DNA from: Dipteris shenzhenensis
Taxonomy: Eukaryota > Polypodiophyta > Polypodiopsida > Gleicheniales
Reading direction: 5' to 3' (one strand)
Assembly: GCA_047967505.1 (NCBI GenBank)
Contig: CM106541.1
Length of the DNA: 64,000 bases
Shown: positions 44,035-56,547 of the stretch, piece after piece
How positions within the stretch are numbered: position 1 is the stretch's first letter
Layout: each line of letters starts with the position of its first letter
Made by a program: the position numbers and the translations under genes
Notes under the pieces: model-generated
Told to the model about the DNA's origin: nothing
Database searches by the model: none
Seen by the model: only the letters and a program-made list of their open reading frames with translations

Positions 44035-45284
44035 ATGGTAGCCAGTTGACCCAACTCTAACCTTATCTAAAACCTGCACGTGGCTAGCTAATTATATGAA
44101 GGGCTATGAAGAGTGTGGAGATGAATACATTTGAAGGAGGAAAAGAAAACGAGATGGCAACGGTGCCATATACAGATGTGTTATCCGAGTGTTTTCACAT
44201 CACATCTACCTTTTCTGTTGTGTTGCCTATGCTTGAGGAGTTGTAGCTTTAGTTGTAGTTGATCCCGTTTGTTTGTAGTTGTAACTTGTAGCTCTTTCTG
44301 GCTTTTCTTTCACTGTGTGTCGATCGAGGTTCTTGGTTTTTTTGGATTTGTTTTGGTGGGTTACTGTGTGTTTCTATTATCTACGTTGTGTATCCCACAT
44401 TGTGTCCATTAAGTTGTTTGTCTATTGGTTAATTGCTTTGCATGTGTTGTCTGTAGATATGTGTGTAGAACTTGTTGGTCTATTGCTCGTCTCTTGTGCT
44501 TTTGCATTGCATTGGTAGCTTGATCTACGTTAAGCTCGACATCAGCCATTAGGGGAATTTTGTACTAAAAAGGACCTCATAAGGAGTGGATTAGCGAAAT
44601 GGATCAACAACTAACAAGGCCCATAGAAGGCCCCATCAGCCCCATATGGGGACAAAAGAGTACATCCATAGGGAGTAATAGAAAATGACAATAAAATCAT
44701 GCAAACGATAATACAACTTCATTTTTGATTTTTTAAAATACATTTTTCACAAACTATGGAGACAAAATACACAATCTTATGTAGAACATTTTTTATAATA
44801 ACTACTTTTGTGGGAAAAAAATTAGTTGCATCTTACTCTAATACACATTTAAACGTCCAATATTATAAATTAAAAAAAGTATTCTAACCTACAATTTGGA
44901 AAACAACTAATTATAAAGGAGAAGAATCTCTTCTATTCAACTAGGAAAGTCCTTCAACCTTTTTATTTTTCCAAAAAAATTTAGCTCAAATCCATACACA
45001 AGAATTTCTATACCTTGCAGTTTAAACATTTCCAGACATTGATGAATTTCACTTTTATTTTATTTTTGCCTTTGTTTGAGCATCTTCCAATCATACTTTC
45101 CCTTGAACACTTTTGTTGAAAGAGTTTTATACCAATGTACTTCCATAGAAGTAACAATGTTGCCCTTAACTATAAGTTTCATACCAATACATGTTTCCAA
45201 AATGCATGCTATACATAGTGTGCTATCCATAAGCCTAAAGGAATGCATTGTCTTTAAAAAATCCTATCTTTTTATACAATGTTA
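44035..45284. other. Intergenic, nothing recognised
   Basis: AT-rich sequence without a supported gene or repeat. Confidence 0.45.
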
Positions 45285-45452
45285 GTCCAATTCTTGAATT
45301 TATCTCATTTTGATATTCACAGAGGTAGTTATATGGAGTTCATGGCCATAGAAGAGGTTTATTGAAAGTAAAATGTTTTTAGATTTAAAATTTAATTAAA
45401 GATGTCTATCATCTTATATTATTTGGATTAAATGGTTCGATTTTGATATAAT

Positions 45453-46185
45453 TATAAGAAAATAATACAACGTCTGTGCTCAACAGATAACAAGATCTCG
45501 TAGGCAAGAGAGAAAACAAGATAGTATGGAGAATCAAAAATTTGATTACTGTAGAACTGATACAATAGATGGCGCTGCCTCCCAACCGTGCGCTTTTGTG
45601 AAAGAAGCTTTGATGGTGTGCTGGAAACAGTAGAAGACGGAGGCTGGATGCTAAGGAATCAAGCTTGTTGTAGCCAGTGATGAAATGGGCTTCACGGGCT
45701 TGCTCTTATATAGCCACCAGTCATAGTTAGTTAGGCTCAATTGGGTGACCAACCCAGTCCGCCCAAAATGGCCGACTAGGGTTCAGTCTCGAAATAGGCC
45801 ACTGACCATACGATAGAACCGGTGTGCAAAACAGAGCAACTAACCTTCAGTCTTCGTTTAGCCCCAGAGCCATCTGAGATCATCTGAGGCTCCAAATGGG
45901 CCCCACAACCCGAGAGTGGGCTGCCCTGGGAAATGCTCCATCTACTCGTAGTGCGGTCAATCAAGGGATGCCTTCCCGCACTTGCATGTAGCCTAGTTGG
46001 CAGTGTGCCAACTCTATCTGAACCCATCCAGCCATTAGGCCACACATGGCCCCCATCTGGTGTTTAAACCAGGACCTACCGGATAACCGAGCTACTCAAA
46101 TGCCTTCACATCATATGGGGGGCTTACAAGTACAGTTAGCTGGTTCCCGCATAGTTACACAAGAGTGGAGCATTGATATCTAACA
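45453..46185 (-). repeat. Copia 2 3' LTR
   Basis: 733 bp. Its terminal CA has mutated (the plus strand starts TATAAG where the other LTR has TGTAAC). It begins TGTTAGATATCAATGC on the minus strand, after a polypurine tract with seven G at 46186-46195. Confidence 0.92.
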
Positions 46186-46195
46186 CCCCCCCTCA

Positions 46196-49100
46196 TTGTC
46201 CACCTGCAAGTGAACTTACTTTTTCGGCCCAATGCCAAGTTGATGAAGATGCCTCTCTAGCAAGTCTCTTCCAAGAGCCTTTGTGAAGATGTCCACAGCA
46301 TTCTCTGTAGTTGGACAGTACACCAAGTCGACCTCTCCATCCATGATGCATGTACAAAGTGATATTGAATCTCAATGTGTTTTGTGCAAGCGTGGAACAT
46401 CGGGTTCTTTGCAATCGCCATGCAACTCTGATTGTCACATGATAACTACGTAAGCTTGTTCTGCACTGCACCCATGTCCCCCAAAATCCTCCTCAACCAC
46501 ACTGCCTCGCAAGAAGTAAAGCATGCGGATTTGTACTCGGCCTCGATAGAAGAAAGAGCAACTGTGGGTTGCTTCTTGCTGACCCATGACAAAACTCCAG
46601 ATCCAAGTGAGAAACAGTGTCTTGTCACTGATCTCATGCTATCCACGTCTCCTGCCCAATCCGAGTCACAGAATCCAGTCAAGATGTTGCCCTTGGTATA
46701 GATGATGCCATAATCAAGTGTGCCTTTGATGTATTTTAGCACCTACATCCCTGCCCTCCAATGGTTCTCCCGGGGCTTATTGGAAAACCTGCTTAGTACA
46801 GTAGTCGCAAAACTGATGTCTGACCGTGTGTTGCACAAGTAAATCAAGCTACCCACAAGCTTTTTGTACTTCGCTTTGTCCACCAGTGGTGATGAATCCT
46901 TGTTTGAGAGCTTTGCGTCAACCTCCATAGGGGTACCAACTGTCTTGCACTCAGCCATGCCAAATGCCTTCAGTATCTCTCCAGCATACTTCAGCTATGA
47001 AATGAAGATCTATTTCGGCTCCTACCAAACTTCAATCCCCAAACAGAAATGCATCAATCCGAGGTCTGTCATTTCAAACTCTCTTCCTAGCAAATGCTTC
47101 GTCTGCGAGATCTCCTCTTCATGGTTCCCTCTTATGACAAGGTCGTCCACATAAAGGACCACAATCATACACCTGCCTCCTTCTTTGAAGATATACAAAT
47201 TTGCATCAGATGGGCTCCTCTTGAACCCGTTTTGTAGAAAGTAGGCATCAACTCATTGGTACCATGCTCGTGGGGCTTGTTTTAACCCGTAAAGTGCCTT
47301 CTTCAGTTTGCAGACTTTACCTTCTGAACCGGGGATCTCAAAACCTAGTGGTTGTTCCATGTATATCTCCTCCTTGAGATCTCCATTCACAAAGGCGGAT
47401 TTCACATCCATCTGAAACACGGGCCAACTTCCCTAGGCAGCTAAAGCCAAAACACTGCGAATTGTGGTTAGTCAAGCTGTGGGAGCAAAAGTATCTTGAT
47501 AATCAAAACCATGTACCTATGCAAATCCTTTTGCCACAAGCCGAGCCTTGTACTTATCCAACGTGCTGTCAGATTTGTACTTGGTCTTGTACACCCACTT
47601 GGTTCCAATTACCTTGCGTTTTGGTGGTCGGGTCCACAAGGTCCCAAGCATTGTTCTTCATTATGAAGCCATACTCCGACTACATAGCCTCCATCCACCT
47701 ATCATTGCCCTATGCTTCTTCAAGACACTTGGGTTCATCAGCACTGATCACTTCTCTCATCAAAGAATAGTTGACCAAGTGTTCCTGGGCGCTTCTTTGC
47801 TCCTCTAATCTCTTAAACCAGAGGTGTTCGGATGGTTCCTCCTCAATGGTTGGAGGTTCTCTACCATCCAAAAGCTACTTTACCCACTTCAGGAATGGCC
47901 ATTGCCGTTGTGGTTCTGTAGGCTCTTCTTCATCTTCTTTGTCTTGAATCCTCCCAAGCACCATTGGGGGAGTTTGGTCTGCTATTGGTGGTGGTACTGG
48001 ATGGATATCCTGGTCCTGGTTGTCTGGGAAGGAAGCATCCTTCTCCAATTGATGCGGCTATTCTGAGAAGACCACATCGTGACTTACAATTACCTTCTTG
48101 GTAACAGGGTTATAGAGATGGTAACCCTTCACCTCTTCACTATAGCCCAAGAAAATATACGTCCAGCTCTTCGGTTCCCATTTGGTCCTGGTAGCAAAAG
48201 GGACATGCACAAAACAGTCACATCCAAAAACTCTGAAATATGCAGCTAAAGGTTTCTTACCAGAAAAGGCTTGCAGTGGAGTCATCCCATTCACAGCTTT
48301 TGTGTAGCTACGATTTAGGATGTAATCTGCAGTGTTACATGCTTCAGCCTAGAAAGTCTTTGGCAAATCTTTCCCTTTCATCATACTCCGGCCCATTTTG
48401 TAGATGACGCGCATCTTGCGTTCTGCGACTCCATTTTGCTGTGATGTATGTGGTAGGGGTTTCTGCCTCTTGATTCCGTGACTTTTGCAGTAACTTTCGA
48501 ATTCAGTTGATTTGAACTCTCCACCTCTATCTGATCTCAACTTCTTCACCTTCCTCCCTGTTTCTTTCTCGACCATTACATGCCATTCCTTGAACCTACT
48601 AAAAGCCTCGTCTTTAGTCTTCAGGAAGTATATCCATATCCTTCTACTGTAGTCATCGATCATCATCATGAAGTAGTGGGAACCACCCAAAGCTTCTGTC
48701 TCCATCTTTCCACAGAGGTCCGTGTGAATGAGCTCTAGAGGAGCCTTTGCCCTACTAGCCTCTTTAGGAAAGGGATGCTGATGCTGCTTGCCCATCATGT
48801 AAGCTTCACATACATCGGGCAGATCTGAAATTTCTAGTAGGTCTGCAATCATTCCACTTTTATGCATCTCCTTCAAAGAACTAAGGTTTAAATGACCAAA
48901 CCTCTCATGCCACAGCTTAGTGTTCTTCACATCTCCTTGAGCATCTGCTTGAGCACTAAGATTTCATAAATGTTGTTGCACCATGTACCTTTACCAACGA
49001 CCTTCCCTTGAAGATCCAGAATCTGTGCACCATTCTTATCAAATTGAACTTTGAGGTCCCGATCCGTGATCGCAGAAATGGACAACAAGTTCCTCTTGAT

Positions 49101-49300
49101 ATCTGGCACATAAAGAACATCGGACAACTGTTTTCCAACTCCATCTGACTTGAGAGCAATCGTACCTTTTCCTTTTGCTAGACATTTTGCATCATTGCCG
49201 ACTGCTACCAGGATGTCATTCCCTATCGACTGTAGAGAGGTATACCAATCCTTCCAAATGGTCATGTAGCACGATGCACCACTATCAATGATCCATGGTT
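46196..49300 (-). pseudogene. Copia 2 pol: protease, integrase, RT, RNase H
   Basis: Minus-strand order: protease WIIDSGASCYMT (about 49265-49300), LSDVLYVPDIKRNLLS, GAG-pre-integrase LWHERFGHLN, integrase with HTDLCG, LRSDRGGEF and NGVAERKMR (D, D, E retained), FGCDCFVHVP, RT with [29 protein letters not shown] and LYVDDLVIRG (about 47150), then RNase H with GFCDSDWAGD, LSSIEAEYKSA and CDNQSCMAIAKNP. A frameshift lies near 48940. Stops are frequent between 48350 and 46745. The product cannot be made from this copy. Confidence 0.92.
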
Positions 49301-50213
49301 CATCAGCAGGTACATGAACTGCCTCCATGCAAATCTCCTCAATTGCGATGAACAACTGTATTGGTACTGCCTGCGCGATGTTGCTGGACTCTTTCTTTAC
49401 TCCATTCTTCTCATTTGCAATCTTCTTTCGGCACTCATTCTGCTTATGCCCTGCCTTGTTTCAATAGAAGCACTTGATCTTCTTCTTTCTCTTTTTATTA
49501 TCAGAAGAAGATGGGTCACCAGAGTCCTTACCCTTACCTTTCTTTGATCCGGTCCAGAAATCCGAATCTTCTCTACTCCTCGTCTTTTGATGCATCTCCT
49601 CCTCCAGAAGCATCGCACTGAAATCCTCAAAGTTGAGGGGTGGATTTATGTTTTACGTATTCAGCGCTGTAACAAGACCATCGTACTTTGGTGGGAGAAT
49701 CTGTATGCACCTTCGTGCTAGATTCTCGCTGGTGATGGTGATGCCAATCGCAGTCATCTGATCGCACAGATTCTTCACCCTGGTGATGAACTTCTCTACT
49801 GCTCCAGACTCAGACTTCTTCTCGTTCGTGAGTTGAGTCTCCAAATTCTGAATCCGCATCTGATTCGTGGTCTCGTACTGATTTTTCAAGACCGTCCATG
49901 CCTCCTCCGCTGTGGTGACATGTTGAATTAATGCCATGATGGAATCACTAACACTGCAGACAATAGAACACAGCACATATGCATTTCTCCTTGTCCATGC
50001 AAGAATCTCATCCGCAGTTGGTACTATCTGTTGTCCTGCATTGGCTGGATCCGGTCTCGCAACCGGCCTCACGTCCACCCTAGTAGCAGTGTCCTAAAGC
50101 TCGTATGCGCTTAGGATGGTCTTCATCTTGAACTTCCAGAGTGGATAGTTAGAGCCATCCAACTTTTCGCTTTCGCCAAACAGTGGGATTCGCAGTCTTG
50201 CAGGCTGTGCCAT
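49301..50213 (-). pseudogene. Copia 2 gag
   Basis: The start ATG at 50213 gives MAQPARLRIPLFGESEKLDG, then NYPLWKFKMKTILSAYEL and a TAG. The capsid domain is clear (TAEEAWTVLKNQYETTN, ITRVKNLCDQMTAIG, LPPKYDGLVTAL). A TAA near 49653 and a TGA at 49461-49463 follow. That TGA falls exactly on the second Cys of the single zinc knuckle (CFY-stop-NKAGHKQNEC). Confidence 0.9.
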
Positions 50214-50270
50214 CTCTCACAATCTGCTCGCAAACAGAAGCACACTACCAAATCTTCTTGCTAAAGTCCA

Positions 50271-50283
50271 GGCTCTGATACCA
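50271..50283 (-). other. Copia 2 primer-binding site
   Basis: TGGTATCAGAGCC on the minus strand, directly after the 5' LTR. It is a perfect complement of the initiator-Met tRNA 3' end. Confidence 0.9.
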
Positions 50284-51024
50284 TGTAACAAAATAATAAT
50301 ACGTCTGTGCTCAACAGATAACAGGATCTCGTACGCAAGAGAGAAAACAAGATAGTATGGAGAATCAAAAATTTGATTACTATAGAACTAATACAATAGA
50401 TGGCACTGCCTCCCAATCATGCACTCCTGTGAAAGAAGCTTTGATGGCATGCTGGAAATAGTAGAAGACAGAGGCTGGATGCTAAGGAATCAGGGTTGCT
50501 ATAGCCAGTGATGAAATGGGCTTCATGGGTTTGCTCTTATATAGCCACCAGTCGTAGTCGATTAGGCTCAATTGGGTGACCGACCCAGTCCACCCAAAAT
50601 GGTCGACTAGGGGTCGGTCCCGAAATAGGCCACCGACCATACGATAGAACCGGTGCGCAAAACAGAGCACCGATTCTATTGTATGATCGGTCTTCGTTCG
50701 GCCCAAAGCCATCCGGGATCATTTGAGGCTCCAAATGGGTCCTGCAACCCGAGAGTGGGCTACCTCGGGAAATGCTCCATCTACCCTTAGTGCGGTCAGT
50801 CAAGGAATGCCTTCCCACACTTGCATATAGCCTCGTTGGCAGTGTGCCAACTCTATCTGAAGCCGTCCAGCCATCAGGCCACACATGGCCCCCATCTGGT
50901 GTCCAAACCAGGACCTACCGGATAACCGAGCTACTCAAATGCCTTCTCCTCATATGGGGGGCTTACAAGTAGAGTTAGCTGGTTCTCGCGTAGTTACATG
51001 AGAGTGGAGCATTGATATCTAACA
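50284..51024 (-). repeat. Copia 2 5' LTR
   Basis: 741 bp with intact TG...CA ends. A TATATAAG-type box on the minus strand near 50540 is a candidate promoter. Confidence 0.92.
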
Positions 51025-51166
51025 ATAATGAGTGAGATTTTAAGTTTATCAAAATTTTAAAATTTGATCTAGGCCATTATTCTAGGATTTGAAAATTCAT
51101 GATTGATTGATACTTTCATTGACAGAGTGAAATTTGCATCCAAAAAATGGGGGAAAATGATGGTCC

Positions 51167-51312
51167 AAAAATGAGTGAAATCTCACTTTTTTCCAATGAA
51201 AGTTTCAGTGCTAAAAATTCCCGCCGATACTTTCATGAAACAGACAAGGACAATCTTAAAATGAGTGAAATTTCACTTTTTTCCAATGAAAGTTTTAGTA
51301 CTAAAAATTCCC
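51167..51312. repeat. Direct repeat inside the foldback element
   Basis: AAATGAGTGAAAT-TCACTTTT plus TCCAATGAAAGTTT occurs at about 51167-51220 and 51257-51312. Confidence 0.8.
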
Positions 51313-51423
51313 ATCGATTTAAATAAAATTGTCACAAAGTCCCATTGACAGAAAAATTTCTATCCGACAAAAAAAATCCATCGACGGAAATTTTTCCCAT
51401 CATCAAAATTGAGATTCCGGAAA

Positions 51424-51450
51424 CCAAGTGGATTCATAGAATCCACTTGG
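51424..51450. repeat. Perfect hairpin, 12-bp arms, 3-bp loop
   Basis: CCAAGTGGATTC, then ATA, then GAATCCACTTGG, near the middle of the foldback element. Confidence 0.95.
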
Positions 51451-52040
51451 ATGGAAAAAATTCCATCGATAGAAATTTCAACCCATTGATGAAAATCTCA
51501 GTCCATTGACAAATTTTTTTCTTAATTTGCGATTCCATAGTAATCTTGATTTTGATGATGGGAAAAATTATCCTTGATGGAGTTTGTCTATTGAATGGAA
51601 TATGTTCTATGTTTTTGTCAATGAGACTTTTTGACAAAAAAAATTTCCATTCATAAAATTTCGATGAAATATTAGTGTGTCACGAAATTTGAGATTGCAG
51701 AATCTAAGTTCACATCATTGTTTCCAACAATAATTATTGTTGTTTTCATGATTTAAAATTTAACTAGTTGATGGCCTAGATCGAATAAAGTAAATTGATA
51801 AATCTCAAAACTTACTACTATCTAATTATTCTATTAGGTCAAAATTGAACCATTTGTTCCAAATGATGATAGATTGTTTTACTCACTCATCTAAGATTTT
51901 ACCATTTAGATAGTTTAGCTTATATCTAATTCTAGAGGCATCTTTAGTTTCAATAATCCTCTTCTACAAGCATGGAATACCTACACCTATTTATCTTAAC
52001 ATAAAAATATGCTCTAATTCAACTATTGGGATAAATTACA

Positions 52041-55016
52041 ATGATTTAGATGAAATTACTTAATTTCTTGTAGAAGATAAAGGATGTATTATACATTACA
52101 TACTTATACATGAAATACTAGCAACTCTAAACATATTAGATCTTGTCATTGACTTGTTTTTTTATTTTTTTATTTTTGACATGGAAAGTGAATTTTTTTT
52201 AAAGTAATGTCTACATGCTTAAAAAAAGTTTGAAACTATATTTAGTCTACAAATTTTATGAAATTAGTTCTCTTTCATATCACAAAAATATTGTAAAATG
52301 GATGAATATTTAGGAGTAGCGAAATATCTAGATAACATGTTGCAAACGACAACTCATGACTCATTGTCATTTTTTATGACTCCGTGATTTATCTCCCTAG
52401 GCACTTGGTGGTTCCAAAAAGTGCACCTGCCTCTCCCACTTGGAGGGGCCCCCCACTTTCAAAAAGTTACCTCTCTTTACACCCCAAGGTGGTCACCATT
52501 CCCAAAAAGTATCTCACAGGTACCACTCACAAGAAAACATCAATATAAAAATGGAAGAGCCCCATAATTGTACAAAGTGCCCATCATCATCTTAATATAA
52601 GGTGTTGCAAACTATAAAATTGTTATGGAAAGTAATTGACAAGCAAATGCCAATACATAATGGATTTACTACCTTCACTTACCGGTTGAAGTGTAATCCC
52701 AAACTCACTAATGGCACTTCTTTGTTTGCAATCATCGCCAAGGTATGATAATAAATCGTGCTTGCACTATCTTGCTTAGGTTGTGGTTTCTTTCAACTCT
52801 CTCACCTTAGAATCATATGCATATATCTACCAAAATGCCATAATCTTTGTTTCGGTGTCCTTTCTTCTTTGATGTCACCCCAAAGGATTTTTGTCTTATT
52901 GACTTTGCTCTATAATCCCTACACTCTTATCCTTGGTTGTGTTTGTTAGCACTGGCTCTCTTAGAGACAATGCTTTAGGATTGAGTTGAGTGGGAGTTTT
53001 GTGATTATTCTTAGTTTTTTATGAATTTTTATTAAGAATTCCTAATCTTAACTTGTACTAGTTCTAGATGGTTGTTGGCTTTTCAACTTTTAGCTTGTGT
53101 GTGCTATTGGTTTTTCAGCTTTTACCCCCTCCAACATGGCTATAAGTCAATTCAGGGACTCCACTCTCCCTCCATGCTTGAGCTCTCCCTAGAACAATTT
53201 CCTTGGCTTCCTCTAGCTACAAGTCTTCAAGTCACTTCAAGCTGTCCGACCGCTCATCCAAGTCTCGCGTGCTCATTTGTGAGCAAGGTGCTAAAGCCGA
53301 TTCGCCTATTAACTGCTACCGAAGCTGTTGCCTGGGAAAAAAATTTGCTATCCAGAAAGCCATCTGCCAAAAAAGCAAGTTTGCCTATAAAAAAAAATTC
53401 CATTTTCTTGTTGAAAGGGCTTTATGCCAGCCCCGGGGGGTCCACTAGGGTTTATCATATGGTACCATGTGAGTGTAAGGGAGGGGGGTTATATAAGGGA
53501 AGGAAGGTACATATTATAAGGTAAGGTCCCATAAAGAAGAGGTAGATAAGGGAAAATTTCATATATTTATTACACGCAAACGACGTCTCCTTATTACTAC
53601 TAGTGAATCCCCCGTGATGCCAGCCAAACGGGCTTTATGCCTCCCTAACGAGCTTTATGCCTGCCGATGAAGAGATTGTCGTCTATTGGATCTATTTATA
53701 AAAATAAAGCCAAAAAAATCCTAGAAAGTTAACATCAAAACTTTATAGGTATCATTCGTAAAACCTTCAAGGAAAAATAACGTTGATTTACCTTTCAATT
53801 TTAAATTATAGTTTTTTAATTAAAAAAAGGCAGTGACTTTGCAGTGAGTGTGAGAGCATGCAAAATAACTATAGAAACTTGGCAAAGATTAATGGATCTT
53901 GTGAGTCCTCAAAGCGTTTCTTTTTTATTATAATTATTTCTTACTAAACAATCGATAGTGTTTAAAGACTCGTAAAACCCACAAGTTGGAGCCAAGTGCT
54001 CTCATGCATACATGCACCCTTGCTAATTTATGAAGCTAAAGACAACCAAAGATGCTGGTCCTCTTCTAGAATCATGTCTACTTCCCCCTTCGTATGGGTT
54101 TTACTTATGTTGCCCCATTTGTTAATGTAATCTCTTCAAGCCAATGACCTACAATCTAATCTACCATAGGGAGATTTTTGGTTCCCACATGTTTCTCCTT
54201 CTTGTCCTCTACATGGATTCATCAAAGTATGCTACAAAAAGTATGATTGGTCCACATTTGTGTTTTAGTAGATAGTTTTGTTTGTATGGCATCAAGCAAG
54301 CATGTTGGTATATCTGTTGTTGGATCTACATACGGTTTTTAACAGGACGTTGTATTATCAGCCTATTGTTATTGTTTCATTTTTCTCATGAACGTTATAA
54401 GATCTATAAGTGGAAAACTAAAGCACAAAGCTTGGTTTTTATGATCTATGGATTGTGATTATTTCATGCTCTATGCTAAAGCCTAATTTCTCAAACTTTT
54501 TGGGGCTTCACTTCACTTGTTCAAAAAATTTAGTGCTGAATATGCTATAAGAAACCATTATGGGTTTCGGATTCACTTGTTTCAAATCCGGTCTAGCTTT
54601 TGTTCCGGTTTCAAGATTCACTTGCCCTAGTAACTTTTTTCAAGGTTTGGGTTCCTAGGGCACTTGATCTCGGTTCAACATTCCAGGTTTGGCTTACTTA
54701 TGTATTACCTCTTGTATCTCATGCCAAAGCATCAACTTGATCTTCCTCCCTATTCTCTTGGATCCACTTCCTCTTGACATTTGTTATGTTGTTGGGGGCA
54801 CCCCAATTCACATACCATTAAGCATCAACTGGATGTATAATCATGTTACTTTGGACCTCTTCGTGTTCTGTACAACTTGCAAGATGTACCTGGGCCGTGG
54901 GTAACCAACCATCAGGGATCATACATAAGTGGAGCTACTTGCCCGATTTGAAAAACTGTAACTAAGATCTGATTCATGAAAAGCATAAAACATATCAGAA
55001 CGAAGGACGTGTGGAG
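52041..55016. other. Intergenic, nothing certain
   Basis: AT-rich. A plus-strand frame at 53072-53524 is open for 150 codons but has no recognised domain. A GGTTATATAAGGG box near 53490 and the repeated phrase GGGCTTTATGCC (53420-53665) may belong to an unidentified LTR. Confidence 0.4.
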
Positions 55017-55290
55017 CACTACAAGACAAAGCACCCATAGACGCACACACAAACGCGTTTACTGAACTAAATAAAAAACTTACGGGCACGTCTATTTGCT
55101 CATCTATTTTCATGTCTGGAGACCCGCGTCTATCAGCACGTCTATATATTAGACACACATGCATATAGACGCGCACTTAGATGCTTAAATAGACGCACTT
55201 ATAAACGCATTTATAGATGCAAATATAGATGCTTCTCGAATAGACAGACATGTGTATAGACGCGTTTATAGATGCACCAGTTGATAGATG
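55017..55290 (+). mobile_element. CACTA (En/Spm-like) terminus with subterminal repeats
   Basis: The segment begins CACTACAAGACAAAG at 55017, close to the CACTACAAGAAA inverted terminus of plant CACTA elements. It is followed by about seven AGACGC/GCGTCT motifs in both orientations, plus AAACGCGTTT and AGATGC variants, as expected for subterminal transposase-binding repeats. The opposite terminus was not seen, so this is a fragment or is interrupted by the neighbouring gypsy LTR. Confidence 0.65.
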
Positions 55291-55492
55291 CGCTTTATTT
55301 TATTTTTTTTTTAATTTACAGAATGCTGTGTATGTTGTGTATGCTATATAGTTACAAGAATCCCATATCCACATTGTGTACTTCAATTCTTACAGCCAAC
55401 CACATTTTAATTACAATTCCAAATAAAACATTACAACTCCAAAACGCCATAAAATTGAAAGCTCAAAAAGTGCTTGTATATACATATAGCAC

Positions 55493-55574
55493 GAAGCTAA
55501 GCCACGTCATGTGGCTTCAAGTACAAAAAATAAGGAAGCTAAGCCATGTCATGTGGCTTCAAGTACTATTAGCC
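55493..55574. repeat. 41-bp tandem pair with hairpin core
   Basis: GAAGCTAAGCCA-GTCATGTGG is repeated at 55493 and 55534. Each copy can fold (GAAGC..GCCAC / GTGGCTTC). Confidence 0.85.
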
Positions 55575-55599
55575 GGAAAAGAAATCGAGACCAGAGGCT

Positions 55600-56547
55600 A
55601 GAGGCTAAGCATGGTGACGCTTGAGGGCAATAGAGAAAAGGAGACCATGAGGGCGAACCGTTGTCATAGGAGGGGAAGAGGAATTAGAAGTGGAGGGAAG
55701 GAAGAGGGAGATTATGACACAAGGGGAAAAGGAGAGGGGGAAGAGAAGCATGTACATGATTGGAGAAGGAGTGTAGAGATGGAGACATCAAGGGAAGAGA
55801 ACCATACTTTGGATGAGAGGGAAATATCAAAATACTAGCTAGGTGGCTTTACAAGAATGAGCGTGTCTCATCAAGGAATAGCCCCCTCCTTTTATAGCCA
55901 AAAGAGGGGGTCTCTTCCCATTAATGTATCCTCCCACATGCATGGTGTGTGTGGAAAAGTCTCCCATGTGGGCTAGGCAGTTACGCACTCTCAATTGTGT
56001 GTGCGACAACCCTTTGCCTCAATTTTCCACATAAATCAAGTCCCATATCTTAAGTCTATGATACTCCCTTGGTCTCTTTCCAATTTTATAATATGTTCAA
56101 ACCTCTAGGAGGACAAGTGGAGGGTTGGCACAAGGAATCTTGCCACCTCATCCTACTTTCCCCATTATTTAACTTGCTCTCTTGGACCTTCTATACCTTC
56201 CCCACATGGGCCTATCCCATATGGAGGGAATAACTCAATATAATATCCATCTCCACCTATTTTATATTGCTTCTCCCATGGACTTTGAGCCATATCTCAC
56301 TAAATGCAGCCTAGGTGGAGGGGTGGGACATGGAGGAGCCATGCCACCTTACATTTTATAATATTACTATCATGGATTATGTACAACACACCTTATGGGT
56401 CCTCTTACATGGAAGAGTGGCACATGGTCATGCCCTGCCACCTCAACCTTGGGCCCTATGCACACCATATTTTATTATACTATTGCCACATATACAAACA
56501 CACATACATATTAATGCCTTTTTCCTTAGACAATTTTATCCATAACA
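55600..56547 (-). mobile_element. 3' LTR of gypsy family A copy 2
   Basis: On the minus strand it starts TGTTATGGATA at 56547, right after the polypurine tract (56551-56558). It matches the LTR at 2624-3062 for about 430 bp and then continues to a TATA box (TATAAAA, 55890-55896) and a pyrimidine-rich R/U5-like stretch. The far end is not defined because no 5' LTR is present in the window. 55600 is an estimate. Confidence 0.7.
55890..55896 (-). promoter_or_regulatory. LTR TATA box
   Basis: TATAAAA in the minus-strand context GGCTATAAAAGGAGG inside the gypsy LTR. It is the expected Pol II start for element RNA. Confidence 0.7.

Larger units (their letters stand above)
45453..51024 (-). mobile_element. 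Complete Ty1/copia LTR retrotransposon 2 (5,572 bp)
   Basis: LTRs 45453-46185 and 50284-51024, flanked by a perfect target duplication ATAAT (45448-45452 and 51025-51029). The primer site, polypurine tract and all copia domains are present. By eye the LTRs differ at roughly 7-9% of positions, with a few small indels, so it is clearly older than copia 1. The coding region has many stops and several frameshifts. Confidence 0.95.
45285..52040. mobile_element. Inverted-repeat (foldback) element split by copia 2
   Basis: Sequence left of copia 2 (about 45285-45452) and just right of it (51030-51100) matches, in inverted order, about 51720-52040. Matching landmarks: AGAAGAGG-TTATTGAAA (45351 and 51950 side), GATG-TCTATCATC, AAATGGTTC-ATTTTGA and GATCTAGGCCAT. 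Without copia 2 the element would be about 1.1 kb with arms of roughly 240-300 bp. No transposase is present, so it is non-autonomous. The outer limits are approximate. Confidence 0.7.

Noticed and set aside
49461-49463. TGA as selenocysteine codon
   Set aside because: The retroelement gag is full of other stops. The site is simply a nonsense mutation of a Cys codon.
53072-53524. 150-codon plus-strand frame with a hydrophobic start
   Set aside because: No domain, unlikely composition after residue 60, in an AT-rich repeat-like context.
55611-55838. Plus-strand frame rich in Glu/Arg/Lys
   Set aside because: Lies antisense within the purine-rich R/U5 part of a gypsy LTR.
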